Source: Georgenia sp. TF02-10 (lineage in GTDB: Bacteria; Actinomycetota; Actinomycetes; Actinomycetales; Actinomycetaceae). From it: a stretch of DNA of 64,000 nucleotides. This document shows positions 7,954-17,259 of this stretch, one piece after another. The translations under genes and the position numbers were made by a program. The notes beneath the pieces are model-generated. The model ran no database searches. It was given only the letters and a program-made list of their open reading frames with translations, and was not told the origin of the DNA. The stretch is from the NCBI RefSeq assembly GCF_022759505.1, contig NZ_CP094289.1, positions 248,001-312,000 on the forward strand, given 5' to 3'. Each line of letters opens with the position of its first letter. The first letter of the stretch is position 1.

Positions 7954-10260
7954 CTACCCGCCCGGCCCCGCGGGCGGGCCCGCGCCGTCCGCGGGCGGCG
8001 CCGCCGGGGGCTGGACCGGCTGGGTGGGCTCGGTGGTGGCCGGCGGCGCCGGGGTCGTCGGCGCCGGGCTGGGCGGCGCTGGGGTCGTCGGCGGCGGGGT
8101 CGGGGCGGGGGTGGCCGGGGGCGGCTGGGTGGGTTCCGGCGTCGGGGTCGGCGTCGGCGTCGGCGTCTCGGTGGGCTCGGGCGTCGTCGGCTCGGGTGTG
8201 GGCGTCTCGGTGGGGGCCTCCGTCGTGGGCGCCGGCGCGGGAGCCGGCGCCGGCGCCTCGGTCGAGCGGCGCCGCGGGGTCGTGTCCGAGGTGCCCGAGC
8301 CGTAGCCGACCCGGCCGACCCCGGCCCGCTCGGGGAACTCCTCCACCGGCATGCCCTCGGTCGCGACGAGCATGTAGTCGCGCCAGACCTGGGTGGGGTA
8401 GGTCCCGCCGGCGATGGTGCGGACCCCGCCGAAGCCGGTCAGCTCCTCCTCGGTGCCGTCCTCGCCGACCTGGTACATCGCCACGGTGGTGGCGAGCTGG
8501 GGCACGAACCCGGAGAACCAGGCAGACCGGTAGGCGTTGGAGGAGCCGGTCTTGCCGGCGGCCGGGCGGCCGATCTCGCTGGCCGTCTCGCCCGTCCCGC
8601 GCCGGACCACCTGCTGCATGGCGTAGGTGGCGTCGGCCATGACGTCCTCGGCGAAGACCCGCTCGCCCTCGGCGCCGCCGGTGTAGACGACGTCGCCGTC
8701 GCCGTCGCGGACCTCCTCGACGATGAACGGGTCGTGCCGCACCCCCTGGGCCGCGAAGGTCGCGAACGCCGTCGCCGTGTCGATGGGGTGCGGCGAGGCC
8801 GGCCCGAGGACGTTCGACGGCGAGGCGACCAGTCCGGGGGTGTCGGCCGGGATGCCGGCCCGCGTGGCGACGTCGACCGTCTTCTCCGGCCCCACGTCGA
8901 CGTTCAGCTGGGCGTAGACGGTGTTGACCGAGTTCGCGGTGGCCTCGACGAGGTTGATCCGGCCGCGGTTGATCCGGTCGAAGTTGGACACCGGGAAGTC
9001 GTAGCCCTCGATCTCCATCGGGGCGTAGCTGGCGTAGCGGGTCTGCAGGGAGACCCCGGACTCCAGCGCCGCGACCAGGGCGAACGGCTTGAAGGTCGAC
9101 CCGCCCTGGGCCACGTCCTGGGTGGCGGCGTTGCGGGACTGGGTGAGGTAGTCCGGCCCGCCGTAGAGGGCCACGATCGCCCCGGAGGAGGGGTCGAGGG
9201 AGACCAGCGCGACCCGGTTGTTGGCCGGCCGGTCCGCGGGGAGGTTCGCCACCGCCTGGACGGCGGCGTCCTGCTTCGGCTTGTCGATGGTGGTGACGAT
9301 GTCCAGGCCGCGGGTGTCGATCTCCTCCTCGGTCATCCCGGCGTCCTCGACGAGCTCCTCGCGGACCATCTGCAGCAGGTACCCGTTCGGGCCCTCGAGC
9401 TCGTTCTGGGCGTTGGGCGGGAGGGCCTGGGGGTAGGTGGCGGCGGACCGCTCCTCGGCGGTGATCCACCCGTCCTCGGCCATGAGGTCCATCACCCGCT
9501 CCCAGCGCTGCTCGGCCCGCTCGGGGTCGACGGCCGGGTCCCACGCGCTCGGGGCGGGGATGATCCCGGCCAGCAGCGCGGACTCGGGCATGGTCAGCTC
9601 GGCGGCCGGCTTGCCGAAGTAGGCCTGCGCGGCCTTCTCGATCCCGTAGGCGCCGCGCCCGAAGTAGATGGTGTTGAGGTAGTTCTCGAGGATCGCCTCC
9701 TTCGACTGCGACCGGTCGATCTTCAGCGCGAGGATGGTCTCCTTGAACTTGCCCGCGTAGCTCGTCGTCGACCCGACGTAGTACCGCTCGACGTACTGCT
9801 GGGTCAGCGTGGACCCGCCCTGGGTGGGCAGGCCGCGCACGTTGTTCCACAGCGCCCGGGCCAGGCCCTTCGGGTCGATCCCGTTGTTCTGGTAGAAGCG
9901 GCGGTCCTCGGAGGCGACGACGGCGGCCCCGACGTGCTCGGGCAGCGTGTCCAGCGGGACGCTCTGCCGGTCCACCTCGGCGAAGGAGCCCATCGGGGTC
10001 TCGCCGTCGGCGAAGTAGACCGTGGTGGACTCGGCCATGGCGAAGTCGTCCGGCTCGGGCACGTCGGTGGTGGCGTAGGCGAAGATGAACACGCCCAGCA
10101 CGACGGCGATCCCCGTCAGGGCTGCACCCAGCACCACCCGCCAGCTCGGCAGCCAGCGCGCAATGGGCCCCTTGCCCGCCCGGGGGTAGTTCAGCCGCCG
10201 CCTGGGCGGGGCCGGCCGGCCCCGCTCGGGGGCCTGGCCGGTGGAGGGGGTGCGTGCCAC
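7954..10260 (-). CDS. Class A penicillin-binding protein (transglycosylase/transpeptidase)
   Basis: This bifunctional enzyme polymerises and cross-links peptidoglycan outside the membrane. The GTG at 10260 has AAAGG 9 bases upstream and gives 768 residues; an upstream in-frame start would add 54 low-complexity residues. A basic cytoplasmic tail is followed by a membrane segment at about 42-66. The GT51 domain has Glu118 in EDRRFY and then QGGSTLTQQYVERYY. The transpeptidase domain has Ser388 in STFK, Ser444-Val-Asn and Lys570-Thr-Gly. The last 90 residues are a Pro/Thr/Glu tail. It matches the PonA1 position beside rpsF in mycobacteria. All catalytic motifs are present. Confidence 0.93.
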   Translation of the reverse strand: MARTPSTGQAPERGRPAPPRRRLNYPRAGKGPIARWLPSWRVVLGAALTGIAVVLGVFIFAYATTDVPEPDDFAMAESTTVYFADGETPMGSFAEVDRQSVPLDTLPEHVGAAVVASEDRRFYQNNGIDPKGLARALWNNVRGLPTQGGSTLTQQYVERYYVGSTTSYAGKFKETILALKIDRSQSKEAILENYLNTIYFGRGAYGIEKAAQAYFGKPAAELTMPESALLAGIIPAPSAWDPAVDPERAEQRWERVMDLMAEDGWITAEERSAATYPQALPPNAQNELEGPNGYLLQMVREELVEDAGMTEEEIDTRGLDIVTTIDKPKQDAAVQAVANLPADRPANNRVALVSLDPSSGAIVALYGGPDYLTQSRNAATQDVAQGGSTFKPFALVAALESGVSLQTRYASYAPMEIEGYDFPVSNFDRINRGRINLVEATANSVNTVYAQLNVDVGPEKTVDVATRAGIPADTPGLVASPSNVLGPASPHPIDTATAFATFAAQGVRHDPFIVEEVRDGDGDVVYTGGAEGERVFAEDVMADATYAMQQVVRRGTGETASEIGRPAAGKTGSSNAYRSAWFSGFVPQLATTVAMYQVGEDGTEEELTGFGGVRTIAGGTYPTQVWRDYMLVATEGMPVEEFPERAGVGRVGYGSGTSDTTPRRRSTEAPAPAPAPAPTTEAPTETPTPEPTTPEPTETPTPTPTPTPEPTQPPPATPAPTPPPTTPAPPSPAPTTPAPPATTEPTQPVQPPAAPPADGAGPPAGPGG

Positions 10261-10818
10261 GCGGGCCTGCCTTTCGCCGTCCCGGTCTGTGGTTCGGTGG
10301 TGGGTGTCGGTCCGTGCGCCGTCGGCGCGGGTACGGCGCCGTCCCGGGCACGGGTCGCTCCACAGTATGCGCGAGGCACCTGGGAGCGGCGGTGCTGGCG
10401 GGACAAGTGCGGTGCGGCTCACAGGGGTGCGGCGGGCCAGCGCGAGCGCTGCCGACGTGGCTGGGGACGCGCGGTGCGGCGCTGTTCAGCCGGCCGTGGC
10501 GGTCCGGCGCGCCCGGCCGACGGCGCTGGGCCGGCGGTCGACGGCGCTCGGCCGCCCGGTGCCGCGCGGGTCACCGGGATGTGGCTACCGGCGCTTCGCC
10601 GCTCCCCGCCCCGGTGGCCACCGAGGTGCGGCCCGGAACGGGGCTGTGGCCACCGCCCGGGCTCTGGCCGCCGCCCGGGCTGTGGCCGCCGCCCGAGGCG
10701 TGGTCGCGGCGGCACCGCGGGTCGCCGTCGTCGTCTGCAATATATCGGTGCGATATATTGCGGCGCTAGCACGACCGGTGCCGGGACCACCAGGCCGGGA
10801 CGGACACGGGAGGACGGC
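10261..10818. other. 558-bp intergenic region with short repeats and an operator
   Basis: No gene is supported. At about 10640-10705 there are three to four copies of an 18-bp GC-rich unit of the type CGGGCTGTGGCCGCCGCC. The AT-rich palindrome at 10737-10761 is the only strong signal. Confidence 0.6.
10737..10761. promoter_or_regulatory. Perfect inverted repeat, probable PadR operator
   Basis: Arms GCAATATATCG and CGATATATTGC flank a GTG spacer. It is the most AT-rich spot for kilobases and ends 57 bp before the padR start. PadR-type repressors usually bind AT-rich palindromes overlapping their own promoter, and TATATT within it could be part of a -10. Autoregulation of padR-ino1 is inferred. 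Confidence 0.75.
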
Positions 10819-11733
10819 GTGAGCGCACGGGCGCAGGTGCTGGAGCTGGCCATCCTCGGCCGGCTCCGTGAGGCACCGATGCACGGCTACGAGCTGCGCA
10901 AGCACCTCAATGCCGCCCTCGGCGCCTTCCGCACCCTGTCCTACGGCTCGCTCTACCCCGCGCTGCGCTCGCTGACCGAGCGTGGACTCATCGCCGCCGA
11001 GGAGCCGCCCGCGGCGCCCGGGCCACGGGCCGGTCGGCGCGGCCGGATCGTCTACCGGCTCACCGACGCCGGCCGGGACCACCTGGCCGGCTCTCTTGCC
11101 ACCGCCGACCCGGCGGCCTGGGACGACGACGTCTTCGACATTCGGTTCACGCTGTTCGGCAGCACCGACGCCGGCACCCGGCTGCGGATCCTAGAGGGTC
11201 GCCGGGCCCGGATGGTCGAGCGCAGCGAGACGCTCCGGCAGTCCTTCGGGCGGACCTCGCGCCGGATGGACAGCTACACCCGCGAGCTGGCCCGGCACGG
11301 GCTCGACCAGCTCGAGCGCGAGGTGGAGTGGCTCGAGCGGGTCATCGACACCGAGCGCGGCACCCGGGGCGCACCGGACCACACCGCCCGGGCGTCGCCG
11401 TCGGGACGCCCGGCAACGCCCGGGGCGCCGGCCGGAAGCATGCCGGAGACCGGGGCCACCTCGGGCACCGGGAGCACCCGGGAGACCGGAACGGCACCGA
11501 CCACCGGGATCGCCCCGGAGACCGCGACCACACCGACCACCGGGACCACCCCGGAGCCCGGGACCACCCCTGGGCCCGGGAGCACCGCAACCGCCCGGAG
11601 CGCCCCGACCACCGGGGCCACCCCACCCGGAGTCACACCGACCACCGGGACCACCCCCACCACCGGGACCCCGACCGAGGCCGCCGCCGGCGAGCCCGCC
11701 CCCGCTGGAACCAACCCCAAGGAGCAAGCATGA
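10819..11733 (+). CDS. PadR family transcriptional regulator with a low-complexity tail
   Basis: GTG at 10819 follows GGGAGG and gives 304 residues. Residues 1-85 are the winged-helix domain ([51 protein letters not shown]). Residues 90-180 form the helical dimerisation region. The final 120 residues are Thr/Gly/Pro repeats such as TTGTTPEPG, encoded by a minisatellite at about 11440-11700, which is unusual for PadR. The stop codon overlaps the ino1 start (ATGA), so the two are translationally coupled. The padR-ino1 pair matches Rv0047c-Rv0046c of mycobacteria. It probably represses itself and ino1 through the palindrome upstream. Confidence 0.9.
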   Translation: MSARAQVLELAILGRLREAPMHGYELRKHLNAALGAFRTLSYGSLYPALRSLTERGLIAAEEPPAAPGPRAGRRGRIVYRLTDAGRDHLAGSLATADPAAWDDDVFDIRFTLFGSTDAGTRLRILEGRRARMVERSETLRQSFGRTSRRMDSYTRELARHGLDQLEREVEWLERVIDTERGTRGAPDHTARASPSGRPATPGAPAGSMPETGATSGTGSTRETGTAPTTGIAPETATTPTTGTTPEPGTTPGPGSTATARSAPTTGATPPGVTPTTGTTPTTGTPTEAAAGEPAPAGTNPKEQA

Positions 11734-12809
11734 GCGCCATCCGCGTCGCGATCGTGGGCGTCGGGAACTGTGCGTCCGCGCTCGTCCAGGGCGTGCACTT
11801 CTACGCCGACGCTGACCCCGAGAGCACCGTCCCGGGGCTGATGCACGTGCAGTTCGGCGACTACCACGTCCGGGACATCGAGTTCGTCGCGGCGTTCGAC
11901 GTCGACGGCAAGAAGGTCGGCACGGACCTGGCCGAGGCGATCAACGCCTCGGAGAACAACACCATCAAGATCTGCGACGTGCCGCCGCTGGGCGTCACCG
12001 TCCAGCGTGGGCACACCTACGACGGGCTGGGCCGGTACTACCGGGAGACGATCGAGGAGTCGGTGGCCGAGCCGGTCGACGTCGTCGCCGCGCTGCGCGA
12101 GGCCCGCGCCGACGTGCTCGTCTGCTACCTGCCCGTCGGGTCGGAGGAGGCGGCGAAGTTCTACGCCCAGTGCGCGCTCGACGCCGGGGTGGCCTTCGTC
12201 AACGCCCTGCCGGTGTTCATCGCCGGCACCGAGGAGTGGGCGGCGAAGTTCACCGCCGCCGGCCTGCCGATCGTCGGGGACGACATCAAGTCCCAGGTGG
12301 GCGCCACCATCACGCACCGGGTGCTGGCGAAGCTGTTCGAGGACCGCGGCGTCGTGCTGGACCGGACGTACCAGCTCAACGTCGGCGGGAACATGGACTT
12401 CAAGAACATGCTCGAGCGGGACCGGCTGGAGTCCAAGAAGATCTCCAAGACCCAGGCGGTGACCTCCAACGTCCAGCACGACCTCGGGGCGAAGAACGTG
12501 CACATCGGGCCCTCGGACTACGTGCAGTGGCTGGACGACCGCAAGTGGGCGTACGTGCGCCTGGAGGGCCGGGCGTTCGGGGAGGTGCCGCTGAACCTGG
12601 AGTACAAGCTCGAGGTGTGGGACTCGCCCAACTCGGCCGGGATCATCATCGACGCCGTGCGGGCGGCGAAGATCGCGCTGGACCGCGGCATCGGCGGGCC
12701 GCTGCTCTCGGCGTCGTCCTACTTCATGAAGTCCCCGCCGGAGCAGCGCCCGGACGACCTGGCGCGGGAGTCGGTCGAGGCGTTCATCGCGGGGGAGCTG
12801 GAGCGGTGA
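11730..12809 (+). CDS. ino1: Inositol-1-phosphate synthase
   Basis: The enzyme converts glucose 6-phosphate to 1L-myo-inositol 1-phosphate with NAD+. This is the first step to phosphatidylinositol and mycothiol. The 359-residue product has the short actinobacterial length. It starts [20 protein letters not shown] (Rossmann dinucleotide site), contains the [12 protein letters not shown] and [10 protein letters not shown] stretches of the active site, and then [17 protein letters not shown]. The start overlaps the padR stop. No further gene follows in the operon. Confidence 0.95.
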   Translation: MSAIRVAIVGVGNCASALVQGVHFYADADPESTVPGLMHVQFGDYHVRDIEFVAAFDVDGKKVGTDLAEAINASENNTIKICDVPPLGVTVQRGHTYDGLGRYYRETIEESVAEPVDVVAALREARADVLVCYLPVGSEEAAKFYAQCALDAGVAFVNALPVFIAGTEEWAAKFTAAGLPIVGDDIKSQVGATITHRVLAKLFEDRGVVLDRTYQLNVGGNMDFKNMLERDRLESKKISKTQAVTSNVQHDLGAKNVHIGPSDYVQWLDDRKWAYVRLEGRAFGEVPLNLEYKLEVWDSPNSAGIIIDAVRAAKIALDRGIGGPLLSASSYFMKSPPEQRPDDLARESVEAFIAGELER

Positions 12810-12817
12810 GTGTGGGC

Positions 12818-12880
12818 GGCGGCGTCCGGGCTGCTGGCGGCGTCCGGGCTCCTGTCGGCGTCCGGGCTGGTGGCGGCGCG
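12818..12880. repeat. 18-bp tandem repeat, about three copies
   Basis: GCGGCGTCCGGGCTGCTG and two close variants follow each other directly downstream of the ino1 stop. The 12810-13127 gap otherwise holds the dispersed repeat at 12951 and CTATCCACA, one base from a DnaA box, near 13038. Confidence 0.75.
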
Positions 12881-12950
12881 AGGTAGGGCCGAGCGGCGGG
12901 GCTGACCGGCTCACCGGACTCGGCGCGCTACTGCCGACCGGCTCACCGGT

Positions 12951-13023
12951 TGACCAAAACCACCTCCGGAGGCGATCTCGTGCCGATCTCGTACATTTCT
13001 ACCTCCGGAGGTCATCCTGGTCA
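12951..13023. repeat. Dispersed palindromic repeat, intact copy
   Basis: CCTCCGGAGG occurs at 12963-12972 and 13002-13011, flanked by TGACCA on the left and TGGTCA on the right. The centre reads GATCTCGTGCCGATCTCG then TACATTT. A second copy with the same centre is found at 31490-31548, where an IS has split it. The length of about 73 bp and the inverted ends suggest a REP- or MITE-like intergenic element. Confidence 0.8.
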
Positions 13024-13127
13024 GGGGGTCCGGTCGCCTATCCACAGGTACCGCCCCTCCGGCACCGCCTCCACCCCGCGTCACTGCCCAACGTCACTTC
13101 ACGCACCCGCCTGGGCACCCTGCACGC

Positions 13128-14084
13128 ATGCGGTTCGACGATCCGGCGCTCGCGGCACTCGCCGGCCGGCAGTTCTTTGCCGCGAGCCGTGGCCAGCTGA
13201 TCGAGCTCGGTGCAACGGACTCGTGGATGCGGGGGAACCTTCGCGCCGGGCGGTGGGTGCGCCAGCACCCGGGCGTCTACGTCCTCAACACCGCACCGCC
13301 GCGCTGGGAGACGAGGGCGCAGGCGGCCCTTCTCTACGCCGGCGACGGGGCGGCGCTGAGCCACCTGTCGGCCGCCTACCGCCATGGCGTCGTCAGCAAG
13401 CCGCCCCGCGTCGTGGAGCTGATCGTCCCGCACGGCCGAACGGTTGTGCCCCAGCAGGGGTTGCGGATCTATCAGCGCCGGCAGATGCCGCGGACCTCCC
13501 CGGGTCCGCTGCGCGCCGTGTGGCTCCCCGGGGTGGCGGTCGACCTCGCCGACCGGGCGAGGACGCCCGACGAGGCAGTGGGGTTCCTGTGCGAGGCGGT
13601 GCGGCGTGGGGCCCGGCCGGCCGACCTCCGGCGCGAGATCATGAGTCGGGCACGGCTACGCGGTCGCGGGTTGCTCCTCGACCTCGTGGCCGAGGCGGAC
13701 GCAGGGGTCGAGTCGCCGCTCGAGTACCGGTACGGGACCGACGTCGAGCGACCGCACGGCCTGCCGGTCTCCACGCTCCAAGTCCGCGAGGTCCTCGACG
13801 GTTCGTGGATCCGTGCGGACCGCCGGTACAAGGGCCAGGGTGTCCGCATCGAGCTCGACGGCGAGCTGGCCCATCCCGGCGGGCGGACCGACCGGGACGT
13901 GTGGCGCGACAACGCCGTTCAGGTCCACGGCGGTGAGATCACCCTGCGCTACCGGTGGAGCCACGTGGTCGCCTCGCCCTGCCGCACAGCTGCGCAGGTG
14001 GCCGAGGCCCTGCGCGTTCGCGGCTGGTCCGGAACACCGCGGCGGTGCGGGGACGGTTGCGCGGTCCGGACCTGGAGCGGCTGA
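13128..14084 (+). CDS. AbiEi-antitoxin-like / PD-(D/E)XK-like protein of unknown function
   Basis: The 318-residue product has two parts. Residues 1-100 look like the AbiEi-type winged-helix region widespread in actinobacteria (GQLIELGATDSWMRGNLRAG, WVRQHPGVYVLN). Residues 180-290 look like a VSR/DUF559-type nuclease-like domain: ESPLEYRY, then IRIELDGELAHPGG, RDVWRDNAVQVHGGEI and LRYRW. Such genes are common and solitary and usually lack a partner toxin; none is visible here. The start was chosen because it begins the conserved segment. There is no clear RBS. Real gene, role unknown. Confidence 0.72.
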   Translation: MRFDDPALAALAGRQFFAASRGQLIELGATDSWMRGNLRAGRWVRQHPGVYVLNTAPPRWETRAQAALLYAGDGAALSHLSAAYRHGVVSKPPRVVELIVPHGRTVVPQQGLRIYQRRQMPRTSPGPLRAVWLPGVAVDLADRARTPDEAVGFLCEAVRRGARPADLRREIMSRARLRGRGLLLDLVAEADAGVESPLEYRYGTDVERPHGLPVSTLQVREVLDGSWIRADRRYKGQGVRIELDGELAHPGGRTDRDVWRDNAVQVHGGEITLRYRWSHVVASPCRTAAQVAEALRVRGWSGTPRRCGDGCAVRTWSG

Positions 14085-14246
14085 GGTGCGAGGTGGCTAG
14101 GGCCAAGCCGCTGGGGTGAGGACATCCATGCGAGGTGCGAGGCCGGCGGCGGGGGCGAGGGAAGGGGCCAGGGCGCAGGCGCAGGGCGCAGGCGTCAGGG
14201 GGCAGAGGCGGACGCAGGCGCGGCGGACGCAGGCGCAGGAGTCCCC

Positions 14247-17093
14247 TCACCCCCGGTGCCGCGCCCGCCACACCAGCTTGCGCAGCTCGTCGAACCACAG
14301 CACCGACGAGGCCATCGCCAGCGAGATCGCCCAGTGCTCCAGGTCCAGCGGCGCGGTGCCGAACGCCACCTGCAGGAACGGCACCTCGACCACGGCAAGC
14401 TGCAGCACCGCGGCGAGCGCCACGGCGCCCCACAGCCACCTGTTCACGAACAGCCGGTGGAACGCGCTGGTCGTCTCCGAGCGGGAGTTGAAGACGTTGA
14501 ACAGCTGGGCGAACACCAGGGTGGTGAACCCGGCCGTCCTCGCCACCTCCAGGCTGTCCTCGCCGGCGACCAGCCCGCCGGGCAGGAAGATGTCGATGGT
14601 CAGCAGCGACGCCACCCCCATCACCAGCCCGATGGCCAGCACCCCGGTCCACATCCGCCGGTCGATGATCCGCTCGGTCACCGGCCGCGGCGGGCGGGCC
14701 ATCACGTCGTCGATCTCCGGGTCCACGCCCATCGCCAGCGCAGGCCCGGAGTCGGTCACCAGGTTGATCCACAGGATCTGGGTGGCGAGCAGCGGCACCA
14801 CCACCGCCTCGTCGTCGGCCCCGGCCAGGCCGATCGCCCCGGCGAGCACCACCCCGAGGAACACGCTGAAGACCTCGCCCATGTTCGACGAGAGCAGGTA
14901 GCGCAGGAACTTCTTGATGTTGTCGAAGATGACCCGGCCCTGCCGCACCGCGGCGACGATGGTGGCGAAGTTGTCGTCGCCGAGGACCATGGTGCCGGCC
15001 TCCTTCGTCACCTCCGTCCCGGTGATGCCCATCGCCACCCCGATGTCGGCGGACTTCAGCGCCGGGGCGTCGTTGACGCCGTCGCCGGTCATCGCCACGA
15101 CCTGCCCGTCGGCCTGCAGCGCGTCGACGATCTGCAGCTTGTTCTGCGGCGCGACCCGCGCGTACACCGAGACCTCGCGGGTGACGTCCCGCAGCCCGGC
15201 GTCGTCCAGCCGGTCCAGCTCCGCGCCGGTGACCACCCGGGCCCCCGGCTCGACGATGCCGAGGTCCGCGGCGATGCGCTGCGCCGTCGCCGGGTGGTCC
15301 CCGGTGATCATCATGACCCGCACGCCGGCCCGGTGGGCCTCGTCGACGGCGCGGGCCGCCTCGGTGCGCGGCGGGTCGATGATCCCGGCGACCCCGACGA
15401 AGACCAGGTCACGCTCGACGGACTCGTCGACCTCGTCCCCGGCCACCCGGTCGCCGGTCTCCGCCGAGGGCAGGTAGGCGACGGCGAGGGTGCGCAGCGC
15501 CTGGCCGGAGAGCCGCTCCACGGCGCCGAGGAACTCGGTGCGCCGGGCGTCGTCGAGCGGCACGACCTCCTCGCCCACCCGCACCCGGGTGCACCGGCCG
15601 AGCAGGACGTCCGGGGCGCCCTTGGCCATCAGCACCCGGCCGCCGTCGGCGACCTTCTCCTCCAGGGCGGACATCATCTTGCGCTCGGAGGTGAAGGGGA
15701 CCTCGGCGCGGCGGCGGAACCGGTCCAGCTCGGCGGCGGCGGGGGCGAGCTTGCGGGCGGCGACCAGGAACGCCGCCTCGGTCGGGTCGCCCTGGACCTC
15801 CCACTCCCCGTCCCGCTCGGCGAGCTGGGCGTTGGACGCCAGCGCGCCGCCGGCGAGGACGAGCCGGGCCTCGGTGAGCAGCGCCCCGTCGCCGAGCGGC
15901 TCGCCGTCGGCCAGCACCTCCCCGTCCGGCCGGTACCCGGCGCCGGTGACCTCCGCCTCCCCCGAGGCGCTGACCACCCGCTCGATGGTCATCTCGTTGC
16001 GGGTCAGCGTGCCGGTCTTGTCCGAGGCGATGACCGACGCGGACCCCAGCGTCTCCACCGAGTGGAGCTTCTTGACGACGGCGTTGCGGCGTGCCATCCG
16101 CTGCACCCCGATGGCGAGGACCACCGACAGGATCGCCGGCAGGCCCTCCGGCACGGCGGCGACGGCGAGGGAGACGCCGAGGAGCAGGACGGTGACCAGG
16201 TCGGCCGGCGAGGAGACGTCGTTGACCAGGGCGGTGACCACCATGACGACCACGGCGATGACCACGACGGTGATCCCGAGGAGCTTGCTCACCCCGGCGA
16301 TCTCCCGCTGCAGCGGCGAGGGGTCGGCCTCGGTGGCCTCGAGCATCTCGGCGATCGCGCCCATCTGGGTGGCCATGCCGGTGCTCGTCACGACGGCGCG
16401 GCCGACGCCCTGGGCGACGGCGGTGCCCCGGAACAACATGTCGAGCCGGTCGCCGAGCGGGGCCGGCCCGGGCAGGGTGGCCGGGTTCTTCGTCACCGGG
16501 GCGCTCTCCCCGGTCAGGGACGCCTCGGACACCCGCAGGGCGGTGGCGGTGAGCAGCCGGGCGTCGGCGCCGACGGCGTCGCCCTCGCCGAGGACGAGGA
16601 CGTCGCCACGGACGAGCTCGGCGGCGGGGACGGTGCGCAGCTCGCCGTCGCGCAGGACCGTCGAGGTGGCCTGGGTCATGGTGCGCAGGGCGGCGACCGC
16701 GTCGGCGGCGCGGCTCTCCTGGACGAGGCCGAGCACGGCGTTGAGGATCACGACGGCGGCGATGACGATCGCGTCGACCGGGAGCCCGCTCGCCCCCTCC
16801 GCCGCCCACGCGGCGACCGAGATGACGATGGCGAGCAGCAGCAGGTAGACCAGCGGGTCCTGGAGCTGGCCGAGGACCTTGCGCCACAGCGGCACCGGCG
16901 GGGCGGAGCGCAGCTCGTTGGGGCCGTCGGCCTCGAGCCGGCGGGTGGCCTCGGCGGAGGTCAGCCCGGTGTCCGGGTCGACGCCGAGGTCGCGGGCGAC
17001 GTCGGCGGCGTCGCGCAGCGACGGGTCCGGGTCCGCGGTGGCCGTTGCCGACGGCGGCCGGGCGGCCGGGGCGGGTCGCGGGGCGTCGGTCAC
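14247..17093 (-). CDS. P-type cation-transporting ATPase (P2A, calcium type)
   Basis: It is an ATP-driven cation pump of the plasma membrane. GTG at 17093 has GGAGG 6 bases upstream and gives 948 residues, the normal length. The N-terminal cation ATPase domain DLGVDPDTGLTSAEATRRL is followed by the actuator TGES with Glu196, the transmembrane PEGLPA ion site, the phosphorylation site Asp358 in DKTGTLT, and the hinge TGDGVNDAPALK. Ten hydrophobic segments are seen. PEGLPA and the large C-terminal membrane domain favour Ca2+ (or Mn2+) over Na+/K+. It is divergent from the MFS gene, with the promoters in the 166 bp between them. Confidence 0.93.
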   Translation of the reverse strand: MTDAPRPAPAARPPSATATADPDPSLRDAADVARDLGVDPDTGLTSAEATRRLEADGPNELRSAPPVPLWRKVLGQLQDPLVYLLLLAIVISVAAWAAEGASGLPVDAIVIAAVVILNAVLGLVQESRAADAVAALRTMTQATSTVLRDGELRTVPAAELVRGDVLVLGEGDAVGADARLLTATALRVSEASLTGESAPVTKNPATLPGPAPLGDRLDMLFRGTAVAQGVGRAVVTSTGMATQMGAIAEMLEATEADPSPLQREIAGVSKLLGITVVVIAVVVMVVTALVNDVSSPADLVTVLLLGVSLAVAAVPEGLPAILSVVLAIGVQRMARRNAVVKKLHSVETLGSASVIASDKTGTLTRNEMTIERVVSASGEAEVTGAGYRPDGEVLADGEPLGDGALLTEARLVLAGGALASNAQLAERDGEWEVQGDPTEAAFLVAARKLAPAAAELDRFRRRAEVPFTSERKMMSALEEKVADGGRVLMAKGAPDVLLGRCTRVRVGEEVVPLDDARRTEFLGAVERLSGQALRTLAVAYLPSAETGDRVAGDEVDESVERDLVFVGVAGIIDPPRTEAARAVDEAHRAGVRVMMITGDHPATAQRIAADLGIVEPGARVVTGAELDRLDDAGLRDVTREVSVYARVAPQNKLQIVDALQADGQVVAMTGDGVNDAPALKSADIGVAMGITGTEVTKEAGTMVLGDDNFATIVAAVRQGRVIFDNIKKFLRYLLSSNMGEVFSVFLGVVLAGAIGLAGADDEAVVVPLLATQILWINLVTDSGPALAMGVDPEIDDVMARPPRPVTERIIDRRMWTGVLAIGLVMGVASLLTIDIFLPGGLVAGEDSLEVARTAGFTTLVFAQLFNVFNSRSETTSAFHRLFVNRWLWGAVALAAVLQLAVVEVPFLQVAFGTAPLDLEHWAISLAMASSVLWFDELRKLVWRARHRG

Positions 17094-17259
17094 GGCATCC
17101 TCCGGGGCGGTCGGGTCACGTCCACCATCGTCCCCCGGGCCGGCGGGGGCAGCTCGGGACATCGGTCCGGCGGGGGCCGGGACGCCGCCCGAGGGGTGCG
17201 GGCGCCGTCGGATAGCCTGCCCCGGTGCCGACCACCCCCGCCCTCCCCGGTTCGGCCGC

